NCBI GenBank assembly: GCA_036365455.1 | Contig: JAWQUS010000007.1 | Location: 20,910,001-20,974,000 of the forward strand | Reading direction: 5' to 3' | DNA length: 64,000 bases | Source of the DNA: Macrosoma leucophasiata | Taxonomy: Eukaryota > Arthropoda > Insecta > Lepidoptera > Hedylidae | In this document: positions 23,301 through 31,743 of the stretch, one piece after another | Numbering within the stretch: the first letter of the stretch is position 1 | Layout: every line of letters begins with the position of its first letter | The notes under the pieces: model-generated | What the model was told of the DNA's origin: nothing | Seen by the model: only the letters and a program-made list of their open reading frames with translations | The model's database searches: none | Translations under genes and position numbers: made by a program

Positions 23301-25191
23301 GCCCTGTAATTTCCGGCACAGAGGCATAACACCTTAGGCCTCAGGAGTGGTAACACATCTGCATTTTCACCTTGATCTTTGTGTGGGTGTCTATGGGCTG
23401 CAGTCATCACTTAACATCAATGTTAACTGTATGCTTAAAATGTTAGAATGGTTTTATCAAAACTTTGAGAGGCGTTTAGCTTTTAATCATCATCATTTAT
23501 GTCAATAAACGTCCACAGCTGGACAAAGCCTCCCCATAATGGGGAAGAGTGAAATATTTTTACACTTGGAAATAAAATTCCCCTCTTTTCGGACTACATG
23601 GGCTATTTACCATAATCGCCATACTTCGCGAAGGCAGTGGCGGTTGTATTGTCGCGGGATGCTGTTGCCCACACCGCTTTGTTGAATTTACTACCTATTG
23701 CAATTGTTTGATTGTGGAACGGCAATAGCGGAAGAATTCGCCTCCACTTGTTCGGGTCGTCACATCCCTACGCTCGCTAGCTTTGTAGCTTTTAATACGC
23801 GGGATAAATCGATAAAAATAATCTATTACAATGAATTCAATTTCTTTTAATCTGTCAGGCCGCGAGAAAAATATGACAATTGATTTCTAATTGTCCGTGT
23901 ACCGATATCGGTCCAACGGCGGCCTAACTAATTGATAAGCTTGCAATGATTTCAATAGGATGTTACCGGTGAAAATTGGGTATCTGTACGTCGGCAAACA
24001 AAGTGAACCGTTCGCTACAATGGCAGTCACGAAGAAGATGAAACATTTGAACAACAAGATCATAGAATGCTCGTTCGACTACAAGCGCAACAGTTGGGTG
24101 TTCATGAGGGAGCGGACGGATAAATCTTACCCGAACAGCAAGGATACTGCCATTGGTGAGTACGAATGAAAATCCCGTGCTTCTTGAACATTCATCATCG
24201 TCATCACTTAGTTTTTAGTGGCGTTAGAGCTCCAGTGACGGAGCTCGCGGGCGTAGGCACCACCGCATTACCTAATATACTTGCCGCTAAATGGTAGTGT
24301 CCAGCACTATCGTGTTTCGGTCCGGTGGTAATGTACGGCTCTGTGATTTCCGGCACAGAGGCATAACACCATTTTGACCTTTGGTCATTGTGTGGGTGTC
24401 TATAAGCTGCACTCATCATTTAATATCAATGTGAACTGCATGCTTATGGTATGACAAATTTATTTTCATTTGGTCGACTATTACTCGCTAATTTGTAAAG
24501 CCAACTTAAGTGTGATAGTTTTCCTTTTAATTTCGTTATATGTAGCTACCTACTATTGCCGTAACGTTGGAATTTCTTACAACAACCGTTTAGTTGGTTG
24601 GGAGGAGGATTGATTGGGGGATTGATGGGGGGGAGGACACTTGACTCAAAATTAGCAATTTAAAGCTTAAGTCACGAACAGTTAACTAAATCGAAAATTG
24701 ATATATGCACATCCCTAGCATTTTTGGAAGACCTATCCAACGATATCCCACAATATATAGAAAAACGTAAAATAAATATATTCGCGCGTTACAGGTAGGG
24801 GAGGTACCCTAAATATTTTTTTTTTCATATTTTTATTCTACTACTTTCATTTTTTTACATTTCAAGTCTCTAGTACCAATCGTTTTTGCGCTAAACCGCG
24901 GACGGACATGGCGAAACTATAAAGGTTCCTTGTTTACTAAGGAACCCTAAAATCCATAGTAAGAGGCAAATATTTAAAAACAGTGGTAGTTTCGTACCAT
25001 CCACATGCTTACTAAATATCCGTTTATTTCGACTTCCAGCTGTGTGCAAGAGTATACAGAATCCCGTCACAAAGGAATACCTGTGGGACTACATAGCCCA
25101 CAGACGTTACATCAAGCACTCGCTGCCGACGCGGCCGTACGACGACTCGGATATGAAGCCGCCGCCCAAACGACCGCGTGAAGCACGATAA
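8319..25191 (+). CDS. RNGTT: mRNA capping enzyme (RNA 5'-triphosphatase / guanylyltransferase), complete, 12 exons
   Basis: Exons: 8319-8504, 8917-9053, 10361-10528, 10759-10871, 15187-15262, 16709-16945, 17830-17962, 19071-19216, 21421-21586, 22761-22861, 23959-24155, 25040-25191. All have GT/AG borders and phases agree throughout, giving 603 aa (human enzyme about 597). The N-terminal domain is a Cys-phosphatase fold with HCTHGFNR (Cys130), which removes the gamma phosphate of nascent pre-mRNA. The C-terminal domain is a nucleotidyltransferase with KADGTR (Lys301 forms the GMP adduct), EMVID (351-355), DGLIFQP (445-451) and LKWK (465-468), then an OB-fold ending in a basic KPPPKRPREAR tail. 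It acts in the nucleus with RNA polymerase II. The acidic linker exon 5 (EEEEELDFDDDD) is poorly conserved, as in relatives. Introns hold a mariner and many MITEs. Confidence 0.97.
9797..9860 (+). repeat. fragment of tRNA-headed SINE (family S1)
   Basis: GGTTAGTCCAGCAGTG followed by CCATTTGATTCAAAGGGTCG matches the head of the SINE at 18369-18530 with several substitutions. The B-box half is decayed. Confidence 0.6.
10958..11450 (+). repeat. family X repeat followed by a second repeat segment (composite, RNGTT intron 4)
   Basis: The first ~275 bp (ACTGGTGGTAGAGCT to the A-run near 11235) is family X. It is followed by a segment with CACCTGATGG-like and GGCAATTGCCAACG-like blocks. The same order recurs at 21660-22190, so the two parts form one composite unit. 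A fragment of the second part is at 40990-41090. Confidence 0.75.
12511..13763 (+). mobile_element. mariner-family DNA transposon, inactive
   Basis: The ends are inverted repeats: GGTTGGGGAAAAAGTC at the left and the reverse complement of CTTTTTCCCCAACC at the right, total length about 1.25 kb. Both are typical of insect mariners. A TA is next to the right end and one base away from the left end. It encloses a broken transposase and lies in intron 4 of the capping-enzyme gene, on the same strand. Confidence 0.9.
12690..13689 (+). pseudogene. mariner transposase, broken by stops and a frameshift/deletion
   Basis: The reading starts MSESNEEIRY at 12690. It has an in-frame TAA after 14 codons (12732) and another at 13098 (CDSL then stop), and a shift or deletion near 13170-13195 where the WxK/WS block should be. 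The N-terminal part shows the paired HTH region (VAYIWFKRFQSGNF, SGRPIT). The catalytic triad is still visible: TGDEK (first Asp), HHDNARPH (second Asp), YSPDHAPSDFHLF (third Asp), consistent with DD34D mariners. The last ORF ends at 13689. The element cannot make functional transposase. Confidence 0.9.
14107..14265 (+). repeat. Helitron-like non-autonomous fragment
   Basis: The sequence TTTGAACGCGCTTATCTCAGGAACTACTGGACC matches the copy at 20630-20800. Such sequence is typical of lepidopteran Helitron-derived repeats. The GC-rich 3' hairpin end is not preserved here. Confidence 0.55.
14627..15114. repeat. MITE family M2, copy 1
   Basis: The left end GCACATTACACCGACTCAAC pairs with the right end GAGTCGATGTAATGTGCGAAGACCT. 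Internal blocks (AACTAGAACTGTCGATTCG, AACGCGTGGACCACGCGTCG, CATAAAGCTTACATTTCAATG) are shared with 28862-29280. The short ORFs on both strands are by-products. It lies in intron 4 of the capping-enzyme gene, just before exon 5. Confidence 0.75.
15743..16114 (+). repeat. tRNA-carrying fold-back element, copy A
   Basis: It is flanked by the 14-bp direct repeat GAATAATATTTAAT (15729-15742, 16115-16128). The first part holds an inverted repeat (15741-15762 with 15834-15855, 22 bp exact). Then comes a unique-looking body, a tRNA-like cloverleaf at 16009-16084 and a T-rich tail (TTTTTCTTTCCATTTTTCTT). Copies B (40209-40632, opposite strand) and C (58946-59090) share the outer ends. The long direct repeats argue for retroposition; the inverted start suggests strand switching during cDNA synthesis. 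Confidence 0.8.
16009..16084 (+). other. tRNA-like cloverleaf within fold-back element copy A
   Basis: A 7-bp acceptor stem (16010-16016 with 16077-16083, extendable by one pair), D stem GCTC/GAGC with an 8-nt loop, and T stem GCGAG/CTCGC with loop TTCGAGT are all exact. The A box (TAGCTCAATTGG) and B box (GAGTTCGAGTC) are good. The anticodon arm is odd. GCTGG/CCAGT gives a 9-nt loop; the alternative 7-nt loop CTAGATT needs a mismatch and would read AGA, without the long variable arm of tRNA-Ser. It is probably a pseudo-tRNA or SINE promoter head. No isotype is assigned. Confidence 0.6.
17009..17218 (-). repeat. family X repeat, minus strand (RNGTT intron 6)
   Basis: It runs from ACACAAAGACCAAGGTCAAA to GAACTCTACCACCA, the reverse complement of the 41902-42192 copy. 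The A-tailed end is missing at the left. Confidence 0.8.
17592..17790 (-). repeat. family X repeat, minus strand, diverged
   Basis: GGTGGCAAACAAGCATGCAG and GATGACTGCAGCCTATAG mark the family. The rest is diverged, ending near GGTCATACACCGGCGGCG. It lies just before capping-enzyme exon 7. Confidence 0.7.
18073..18112. other. perfect 19-bp hairpin with 2-nt loop (RNGTT intron 7)
   Basis: Arms 18073-18091 and 18094-18112 are exact reverse complements (TGTCTAGTAGATACTTTAG). Part of the left arm is also directly repeated just upstream (TAGATACTTTAG at 18060-18071). Confidence 0.85.
18369..18530 (+). repeat. tRNA-headed SINE (family S1)
   Basis: The head GGTTAGTCCAGCGGTGCG carries an A-box-like sequence and GGGTTCGATCCCC is a good B box. 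The body contains AAATATTTG...CAGATATTTGTTTCGGGTCTGGGTGTTTGTG. The same body is at 50199-50360, and a head fragment is at 9797-9860. It is Pol III SINE-like. Confidence 0.8.
19297..19910 (+). repeat. LINE 3'-tail-like repeat
   Basis: It starts with CCCACTGCTGGGCACGAGTC and GGGGGGGAGGCC, includes CGGCTTAACGTGCCCTCCGAAGCACGG, and ends with CCCTTATGGGGAGGGG...GCAGTGGACATTTTTCGGCTGATATGATGATGAT. These blocks are widespread at the 3' ends of lepidopteran LINEs and end in a short tandem ATG tail. No RT coding part is present. Confidence 0.65.
20051..20422. repeat. MITE family M3 (GGGTTGCACCA ends), with a nested insertion
   Basis: Terminal inverted repeats are AGCCTGAGTTGCACCA at the left and TGGTGCAACCCTGGCT at the right. 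Internal blocks AAAGTTATTGTAACATTTCACATCC are mirrored in inverted orientation, as in a fold-back MITE. A family F retroposon is inserted at 20194-20341. Other copies are at 22239-22738 and, more diverged, 28190-28474. Confidence 0.8.
20194..20341 (+). repeat. fold-back retroposon family F, nested in MITE M3
   Basis: A 148-bp insertion flanked by the 12-bp direct repeat TTAAAGAAATCT (20182-20193 and 20342-20353). Its two halves contain an inverted repeat of about 26 bp (AAACTAGTTTTCGGATTTATCTCGCG and its complement). The first half alone is found at 4842-4914. Confidence 0.8.
20630..20803 (+). repeat. Helitron-like non-autonomous element, 3' part
   Basis: GAACGCGCTAATCTCAGGAACTACTGGTCC is followed by a 3' end AGCGCGGGCGAAGCCTTGGCGAGCCGCTAGT. 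The GC-rich hairpin plus CTAGT end is characteristic of lepidopteran Helitrons. Confidence 0.65.
20854..21395. repeat. MITE family M4, copy 1, ending 25 bp before RNGTT exon 9
   Basis: The ends AAAGGAGATGTTGC and GCAACATCTCCTTT are inverted repeats. The interior matches 26187-27543, which is interrupted by another element. Its right end lies 25 bp before the exon 9 acceptor at 21420/21421, so element sequence may supply part of that 3' splice region. Confidence 0.85.
21660..22190 (+). repeat. family X repeat plus second segment (composite, RNGTT intron 9)
   Basis: TTTACTGGTGGTAGAGCTCCAGTGACGGAGCTCG begins the family X part, ending in A-run 21941-21949. The CACCTGATGGAAAGTGGTCACC segment follows to about 22190, in the same order as at 10958-11450. 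Confidence 0.8.
22239..22738. repeat. MITE family M3, copy 2, split by a family R retroposon
   Basis: The left end AAGCCTGGGTTGCACCACGA and right end GTGGTGCAACGCAGGCTAA are inverted repeats matching 20051-20422. Almost all of the interior is a later insertion. Confidence 0.8.
22328..22692 (+). repeat. family R retroposon nested in MITE M3
   Basis: It starts GGTGTTTTGGCGGGAACC and ends in an A-run. The flanking direct repeat is TTAACAAA (22320-22327 and 22693-22700). It is a second copy of 3648-4061, with internal deletions. Confidence 0.8.
23176..23440 (+). repeat. family X repeat (RNGTT intron 10)
   Basis: It runs from TACTGGTGGTAGAGCTCCAG to CTGTATGCTTA. It is a full-length copy except that the A-rich tail is lost. 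Confidence 0.8.
23483..23720 (+). repeat. LINE 3'-tail-like repeat
   Basis: CATCATCATTTATGTCAATAAACGTCCACAGCTGGACAAAGCCTCC is followed by CGCCATACTTCGCGAAGGCAGTGGCGG and GCGGGATGCTG. It is related to the tails at 19297-19910, 47600-47765 and 50085-50160. Confidence 0.55.
24209..24446 (+). repeat. family X repeat, internally deleted (RNGTT intron 11)
   Basis: TTTTTAGTGGCGTTAGAGCTCCAGTGACGGAGC leads into the family core. About 30 bp (the CCTTAGGCCTCAGGAG block) are missing after GCATAACACC. Confidence 0.8.
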
Positions 25192-25529
25192 AATATATGC
25201 ATCGTGTCATTTTAGGTTTACACGTTCAATCGTTGTAATGAAACTTAGTTAATTAATGTATCAAACGAAAGCGATTTTCATATCAACGCAACGTTTTGTC
25301 GTATCGCGATAGAGAAAATGGATGGCTTGATGAATTGTTAATGCCACAATTAAACCGTCAGCATTATTAGACCTAAGGCCGTATTATATGCGTTCTAATC
25401 GGTTTGAAAGCTATTATGCAGTACATTGCTGATTAGACGTAAGAAAACAGCAATTTACTGCAAAGTGTCTTTCAAGGTGATGGCCACTGAGTAACATTAT
25501 GCTACTCAATGGAGGCTTGGTAATAATAC

Positions 25530-25736
25530 GTGCAGTACTCGACAATTAATATTGCACATCGAGCCTGCGAAAGAGACGATCAACTTGTTTCGACTTCGTA
25601 GAGCGTTATCTCTGTTGCACACTGCCTACGTAAGCACTGCCAGTCCGGTATTGGTCAAAACTTCAATACAGGCCCGAAATAAGCCGAAGTCTCCTTCATA
25701 GGCTCGATGTGCAATATTTATTGTTGAGCACTGTAC
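25530..25736. repeat. MITE family M5, copy 1
   Basis: The left end GTGCAGTACTCGACAATTAATATTGCACATCGAGCC and the right end form a terminal inverted repeat of about 40 bp with few mismatches. A related copy is at 47345-47575. It lies about 340 bp downstream of the capping-enzyme stop codon. Confidence 0.75.
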
Positions 25737-25760
25737 CTAAATGTTCTTTTTCATACTGAC

Positions 25761-25894
25761 GGCCAAATACTCAAACGACACTCAAATCTGAGTGGGACTT
25801 AAAAGTCTTGTGTCTTTATAAAACACGTTCAAACGATAGAGATAGCGCACATTTGAGGGTTGCTTAAAACTGAGTAACGTTTGAGTATTCGGCC
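25761..25894. repeat. MITE family M6, copy 1
   Basis: The ends GGCCAAATACTCAAACG and CGTTTGAGTATTCGGCC are inverted repeats. The same ~134-bp element, in the other orientation, is at 50665-50795. Confidence 0.8.
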
Positions 25895-26628
25895 ATAAAT
25901 GTGTTTTTAAATTATGGTGTATCTACGATTATGTTTCACTTACATAAGACCGTACTGAAAGTAAATCGCCTTGCGTTAATCCTAAAATAGATGGGGTAGT
26001 TGCATATTTCTCAAACTACGATCAAACAAATGTCACATCGAGCTGCCCGGGACAACGGCAGCTTATAAATAATTCGTTGCGTTGATTTGAAAAATCATTT
26101 CGGTTTAATATAGGTACGCAAGATAAATGCCGTGATAATTAACGTTTTTTTTTTTTAGTTTATGGTCCGAGATATAAAAGCCAGACAAAAGAGATGTTGC
26201 GAGCTCGGCTCTGGTTCGTGCATGTAGTCGTGCGTGCAGAATCCGACAAAAATACGATTCATTTATTCCAGAATATATTTTAGAGTTACAACCACATTTA
26301 ATTCAAACGATTTTATCATTTTCAACCATGTTCAACATGGCGGCGATACAGCCGACGCTTGGGATAGTACCTATGTACATAAAACAAAACTAATGCTATC
26401 TGTATCTTACTAGTGCATCACGTATTATAAAAAAAACGATGTATCAAATCGACCAATTTAAAGAAGTTCCGATGATTTTTTTAAATTGGAAATCGATTAG
26501 TATAGTATTAACACATAAAATGGATTTCGATAGTATTTAGAAAATATTACTTTTTTCTCCAAGTATAATATAATTAAAAAAAAAACAAATTAAAAAATGA
26601 AAATGTCAAAATGACATCGCCCGCCATG

Positions 26629-27349
26629 TGTGCGTTCCACTAAGCGTTCACAACGATCAAAACGCTCCTTTAGTCGTTCCACATGACGACCGCAGTCGTT
26701 GTGGTCGCGGCGTAAACGTCACTCATGACGTCATGAATTACGCTCACGCGAAGCTCACGACGACCCATCTAAAAAGGTGGGTCGAAGTGATCGTTGAGAA
26801 AATTAGCGGCATTTTCAAAAGTCAAAACATAAAAAATGGCGACCGTAAAGCTTACGTTATTTCATGCCGAAAAAGATATATTAGTAGAAGTGAATGTTTC
26901 TGCAGCGGATGCTCAACGTGCCTCCACAGGTAAATATAATTATGTAAAACAAGTTTAGAAAAATTAATTGTAGTTTATAATTAATATACATGTATACCAA
27001 ACATCCAAGTGCCGCCGCAAAAGACATTTTAATTACATTTGAACATAAATTAATTAAATACACCACTGTTATTAAATATCAAAAAATTAAATTATAATTT
27101 TTTTCAATATAAATCGATTTAAACGATAATTAATTAAGTTTATTTTCAAGGCTTACAGATTATAACCTAACCTCTTAAATCTTTTGCATTTTTTTTATTA
27201 ACTCGCCATTTGTATTATTGACCTCTACGCTCAAAACGCTCTATAATCCATTCCACTTGAGTTTACGACAATAACGCTCACAAGCAAGTGGAACGGGAAA
27301 AACTGCGGTCGTGAGCGTGATCGTTGTGAACGCTTAGTGGAACGCACCC
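26629..27349 (+). mobile_element. DNA element with ~30-bp GTGCGTTCCACTAAGCG ends, nested in MITE M4
   Basis: The left end GTGCGTTCCACTAAGCGTTC and the right end are inverted repeats of about 30 bp. Further inverted similarity (CGTTCCAC, GACCGCAGT) extends inwards. At about 720 bp it is too short for a transposase. It contains one short exon-like ORF (26836-26929). The terminal style resembles PIF/Harbinger-like elements, but the superfamily is not certain. Confidence 0.65.
26836..26929 (+). other. exon-like ORF inside the nested DNA element
   Basis: ATGGCG with an A-rich context (AAAAAATGG) opens 31 codons (MATVKLTLFHAEKDILVEVN...), followed directly by a CACAG/GTAAAT donor-like junction. 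I recognise no family. It could be the first exon of a longer autonomous relative's protein, or a captured host exon. Confidence 0.35.
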
Positions 27350-27549
27350 CATATTTGCCATGTTGGTTTTGAGTTGCAATTCTAATAAAAAAATGTTTTG
27401 CAAATAATGTTTTGTAACTGCAAACAAAGCTAAATAAGTGAAAATATGCAGTAAAAAAACGTTTTCATATTGATTTTGCCTGTTAATGATGTTGCGTACA
27501 ATACATGGGCGGAGGTCCATACATTTTTGCAACATCTCCTTTACAGTCA

Positions 27550-28185
27550 AGACTCTTAACCGATAAATACTACTACACGGTCAAAATATTGTAAACTAAT
27601 TAATATTGTAAACTAATTACGATACGATGATGAATCAGCTTGATTTTGTATTTGTTATTGCTTTTGTAGTGAAACATATAAGCAAATTCTTTCGCTTTCA
27701 AAGGTGATATGATATTACAGAAAATCATAAATATACCTCTACGTAGGAGCAAAGCAAATGAGTTGCCTGGTCAAGTCGCAAGAAAGGCGTCCAAACGTTA
27801 CGGACGTATTAATGGGAGAGTTTTAAAGTATTCCAATTAATTTTGAGTCTGAAAAGAGTTTTGACTGCGTCTTTATACACTTTGAACTGGCATAGCTATA
27901 TTTAATTACTTTATCATGACAAGAGAAAAAAATCTATCTTCATACCGTGTATTTCGCAGTATGTATTTACCTTGGAATTATTATGATAATAAAGAACTAC
28001 ATTGAAAAACATTGTAGTAAAAATAATTGATCTGCTCAAAGTTTTAAATACCTTTTTTTTTCTGGCATGCCAGAGTATGTGGTCGAAGTTTATCGCGGTG
28101 TACTTACTAGTATTTTAGAATAGTTTCAAAATGTATTCTAAGTTTGTTTTTCTTTTAGATAAATGACGCTGTCCTCTATTCTTGT
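27550..28185. other. intergenic AT-rich DNA, nothing recognised
   Basis: No exon, RNA gene or repeat with recognisable ends was seen here. Confidence 0.4.
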
Positions 28186-28189
28186 CTTA

Positions 28190-28474
28190 GGTTCGGTTGC
28201 AACAATTTTGTTAAAGTTACGGTTATTGTCAAATGCCACAATAATTAATAACAGTTACTGCAGCACGTTGCAGGTTGCACCAGCGTATTTTTGACAATGT
28301 CAAAGTTACCAGGGTTGACAGATTCCCATCATCTGACAGATAATATTGAGAATTACTTTAACATAAATCAGCACAGTTCGGCCAGTTACGGTTAAAGTTA
28401 TCACGTCATTTTACGATGTTCAAATGGTGCAACTCATTATTTAACAAATTTGTTAAAGTAATGATGCAACCTAG
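28190..28474. repeat. MITE family M3-related fold-back element
   Basis: The left end TAGGTTCGGTTGCAACAATTTTGTTAAAGTTACG and the right end TTTGTTAAAGTAATGATGCAACCTAGCCTA are inverted. An inner GCAGGTTGCACCAGCG near 28269 suggests either a second copy nested in the first or an internal end. Confidence 0.65.
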
Positions 28475-28717
28475 CCTATGTATCTATGCGTTAGATTGCG
28501 CCGCTCTCGCCGCCGCTCCGAAAATCGCTGGCAGCCAGTGTTATAGGCACTAAAGCTATGGACAGTTTTAGCCTGCGGCTATCTTATGCTCGGAATCATT
28601 GTTATTTTTTAAATTATTCATTTCGATTGTTATTTTTGGCACGTAATCGAATTATTTTATGTATGAAATTGATCCGGTTTTCTCTAAATGACCCGGACAT
28701 ATTGTAATGTGATCTTC

Positions 28718-28859
28718 GGGTGAGATTCACAGACCGAACTACGACTTTTCTTTCAGCAAAGTACGCTTAGATCATAACTGTCAAAACTCATACTTTACTG
28801 ACAGTTCTAAGCATACTTTGCTGAAAGTAAAGTGGTAATGCGGTCTGTGAATCTCACCC
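28718..28859. repeat. fold-back MITE family M7
   Basis: GGGTGAGATTCACAGACCG at the left and CGGTCTGTGAATCTCACCC at the right are exact 19-bp inverted ends. The inner arms CAGCAAAGTACGCTTAG and CTAAGCATACTTTGCTG continue the fold, so the whole ~142 bp is nearly one hairpin. Confidence 0.85.
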
Positions 28860-28861
28860 TT

Positions 28862-29280
28862 AAGGTCTTCGCACATTTACACCGACTCAACGCCAATTCA
28901 CTTCCAACTAGAACTATCGATTCGTCAACTAGGCTGTCAACGCATCGGTCATCAGTGGAGAACTTGGCGTTAATGAGTGGGCAGTGCGTCGTCAACAAGT
29001 GGGAAGTGCGTCAACTAGCTCAACCTCAGTCGTTATTCGAATTTCATCTTGTTTGGCAATGCTTCGCCCGCTAGCCGTAAGCACATTGTCGATTCGTCGA
29101 CAATGAGGGGCGAACGTGTCGGTGACAGTCAATAGGTGAACAACGCGTGAACCACGCGTCGTTTAACTTACAAGTTGATAAATTCACTCTTAAGCAATTA
29201 AGCAACATAACATAAAGCTTACATTTCAATACTGTGAGATGAGTTTCAGTAGAGTCGGTGTAATGTGCGAAGACCTTTAG
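28862..29280. repeat. MITE family M2, copy 2
   Basis: The terminal repeats GGTCTTCGCACATTTACACCGACTC and GAGTCGGTGTAATGTGCGAAGACC are intact. The interior matches 14627-15114. It begins two bases after MITE M7 ends. Confidence 0.85.
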
Positions 29281-29578
29281 TTTATCAATTAGCTGAAATA
29301 TAAAATGCCCCTCTCTTTTGCCAGACCTAGATTCTAGGCTTCCAAGTTTCCATATCATACATGTTGATTTATTTTGCATTGTGTTACGTTCGCCTTCATT
29401 GATATATAATGTTAGTAAGTCTCAAAGGGCAGATATACGATTGCTTCGGAACATCACAAATTTTAAATTATTGAGTTACCCTGTACTAATTATTTATTTT
29501 TATTCCAGTCATTTGCAATTTAAAGCACGTAATAGCTGACGGATTAAGCAAATAAGGGATATATCAATTGATTTAGAC

Positions 29579-29896
29579 CAGAGGTTCCCAAACTATTTTT
29601 TCTTGTAGACCCTTTACAATTTTTTCTGGATTCTGTGGACCCCCGTCCTTGCTACATTTATATCACATGCCCATATTTCCCATTCCCAAATTTTTATTCA
29701 CGCCTACGTAGACCCCCATCTAGTCTTCCATGGACCACTTTGGGAATCACTGGTATGATGTAAGTAAATTGATACTATTAGTGTATGTGTTGAGATCCAT
29801 TATCGTGGGCCCCCAAATTTTTTTTCGCTGACGTAGACCCCTTTTAGTTTGTCATAGACCCCCAGGGGTCGGTATAGACCACTTTGGGAATCACTG
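29579..29896. repeat. hAT-type non-autonomous element with 8-bp target-site duplication
   Basis: The ends CAGAGGTTCCCAAA and TTTGGGAATCACTG are inverted repeats with the CA(G)...(C)TG pattern of hAT elements. The flanking direct repeat ATTTAGAC (29571-29578, 29897-29904) is exact and has the 8-bp length hAT transposases make. An inner CCACTTTGGGAATCACTGG near 29732-29752 duplicates the right end. Confidence 0.88.
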
Positions 29897-30268
29897 ATTT
29901 AGACCAATAATAATGAAATTATAATCAGTATGGTGATCCATATTCTTATGAATTTTTGTTGTGAAATAAGACAAATCTGTTTGTGAATATAAGATTGATA
30001 CTCATTGTTCATATACCTACGTTATTTAATAATTTTAACTTGTTTTTATTTCACGCTTGTCGCCGTCGTAATTTTGTGTTGTGAAATTATAATTATTGCC
30101 CTTGGAATTTTATTTTCTACAAAATAATTATGTTACTGTAAGAAAATGATCTTAAAAATTGTAAAATAAAATTGTTCGGATAGTTAGCACTCTTTTTATT
30201 AATAAATATGAAATTAAAATCAGTACAAATAAATCATTTTCTTTTTTGTGTTTGAGAAACGCCACTTA

Positions 30269-30639
30269 TAGGTTAAGATCCCATAACACAAACATTTCGT
30301 TCATAGAGTTTATGCTGCAAACCGTAATCAACGTAAAAACGTTTCCTTGATCATACCTGTTTACACCTGGCTGCGAAGAGGTGCGGCCAAGTGCGCAACG
30401 GCTGCCGTGATTTTTCAGAGTCTTTACATATATTGCCGTGAAGTGGACGATATTTTATTGAAAAAACAAGTCAACGAAATTTTGTCCCAAAAATAAAAAA
30501 ATATTTAAAAATACTTGCGGCCACATTTTTATAGGCAACCTAGTGGATTTATATTCTCTGGATCATAAATATGCGTAAAAAATGGGTTTGCAGCATAAAC
30601 TCGATGAACGAAATGTTTGTGTTATGGGATCTTAACCTA
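30269..30639. repeat. MITE with ~55-bp terminal inverted repeats and TTA target duplication
   Basis: The left arm (TAGGTTAAGATCCCATAACA onward) and right arm are inverted copies over about 55 bp with one mismatch. TTA flanks both sides (30266-30268, 30640-30642), the TWA target typical of PIF/Harbinger. At 371 bp it has no coding capacity. Confidence 0.88.
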
Positions 30640-30734
30640 TTACTACTTGTTTTTGTTAACATTTACGAAGCATATAGACTGAAATACAAGCACCGTAAAC
30701 ACTATCACAGGCAAAACAACTACAGTTTGGGATG

Positions 30735-31110
30735 GCAATGAACGCATCTACATTTTGACCTCTGGTTTTTGCGTAGATTTTATAAGCTGCAGTCATCACT
30801 TAACATCCATGTGAACTGCATGCATGTTTGCCACCTTGGTTTCATATATAAAAAAAAACAAAATCTGCAACATCATACACAACAGTTCCACTCTGTTACA
30901 GGTTTTTTTGTGTAGTTAATGATAGTGGCAAACAAGTTTCAGTTCTCACAAGTGAATACTCCTACCTATAGAAATATAAATAAGATGAGACCTCAGTTGT
31001 TACATCTGGTTATTACGGGGCTATACTACACTACCATTTGGTAGCAGATAGATTAGGTAATGAAGTGGTACCTACGCCCTCTAGTTCTGCAGCTCTACCA
31101 CCAGTAAATT
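30735..31110. repeat. two partial family X copies in opposite orientation
   Basis: 30735-30855 is a plus-strand 3' half ending in AAAAAAAA. 30925-31105 is a minus-strand copy ending AGCTCTACCACCAGTAAA. Both are diverged. Confidence 0.65.
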
Positions 31111-31140
31111 TGTTATCGACATTTTTTACTTATATTGCAG

Positions 31141-31290
31141 TCTTCTGGATCCTCGGAGTTTGGTAATGTGCCCGAAGATGTCAACAGGCTCGCCACCTGT
31201 TACATGGGTCGATCGTGGGCGTTTACTTGTATACATGCATTTACCTCTGCCTCCCCGTCGGGGATTACAGGCGTGAAGGTGCGATGATAA
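31141..31290 (+). repeat. family S2 SINE, 3' fragment
   Basis: GGAGTTTGGTAATGTGCCCG, AACAGGCTCGCCACCTGTTACATGGG and CCTCCCCGTCGGGGATTACAGGCGTGAAG match the 3' part of 44770-45106. Confidence 0.75.
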
Positions 31291-31743
31291 AATACTATGG
31301 TAGATTTAAACGTGCATGTTGGTAAGTTCCGAAATTAAACATATAGGCATTATCAAGGAACTGGCCGCTGGGATACCTTATGCAGTGGTAAGAAAAGCTA
31401 TATTTGATTGATTTTAGATAAGCGGAGAGTTCCCCGACTGTACATAATAACAAAAATAGATATTTATATTTTAAAATGCTAGTAAATACAACTTTTACAT
31501 ATATTTACTATTATCTACCCAGTCACCAACCCAACATACCAAATAACAAAGGTTAATATAGTATTTGTATAATTATGAAGGTCCAAGATGTAGTTACGAA
31601 GGTGAATTAATTATTTTGAGAACTATAGAACTTTTTCCAATATTTAAAATGTTATTACATCGCTGGAATAAAAAGCGAAAACTTTCTGTCAAGGATTTTT
31701 AAAAAATCTTAGACATTATTCTGGTTAACTATTAGGTACACAG

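Larger units (their letters stand above)
26187..27543. repeat. MITE family M4, copy 2, interrupted
   Basis: The left part (26187 to about 26556) and right part (about 27366-27543) together match 20854-21395, including both GAGATGTTGC / GCAACATCTC ends. The middle is a separate insertion with its own inverted ends. Confidence 0.8.

Noticed and set aside
23959..24155. separate gene starting MLPVKIGYLYVG
   Set aside because: It is exon 11 of the capping enzyme; the ATG is internal and phases join exactly to exons 10 and 12.
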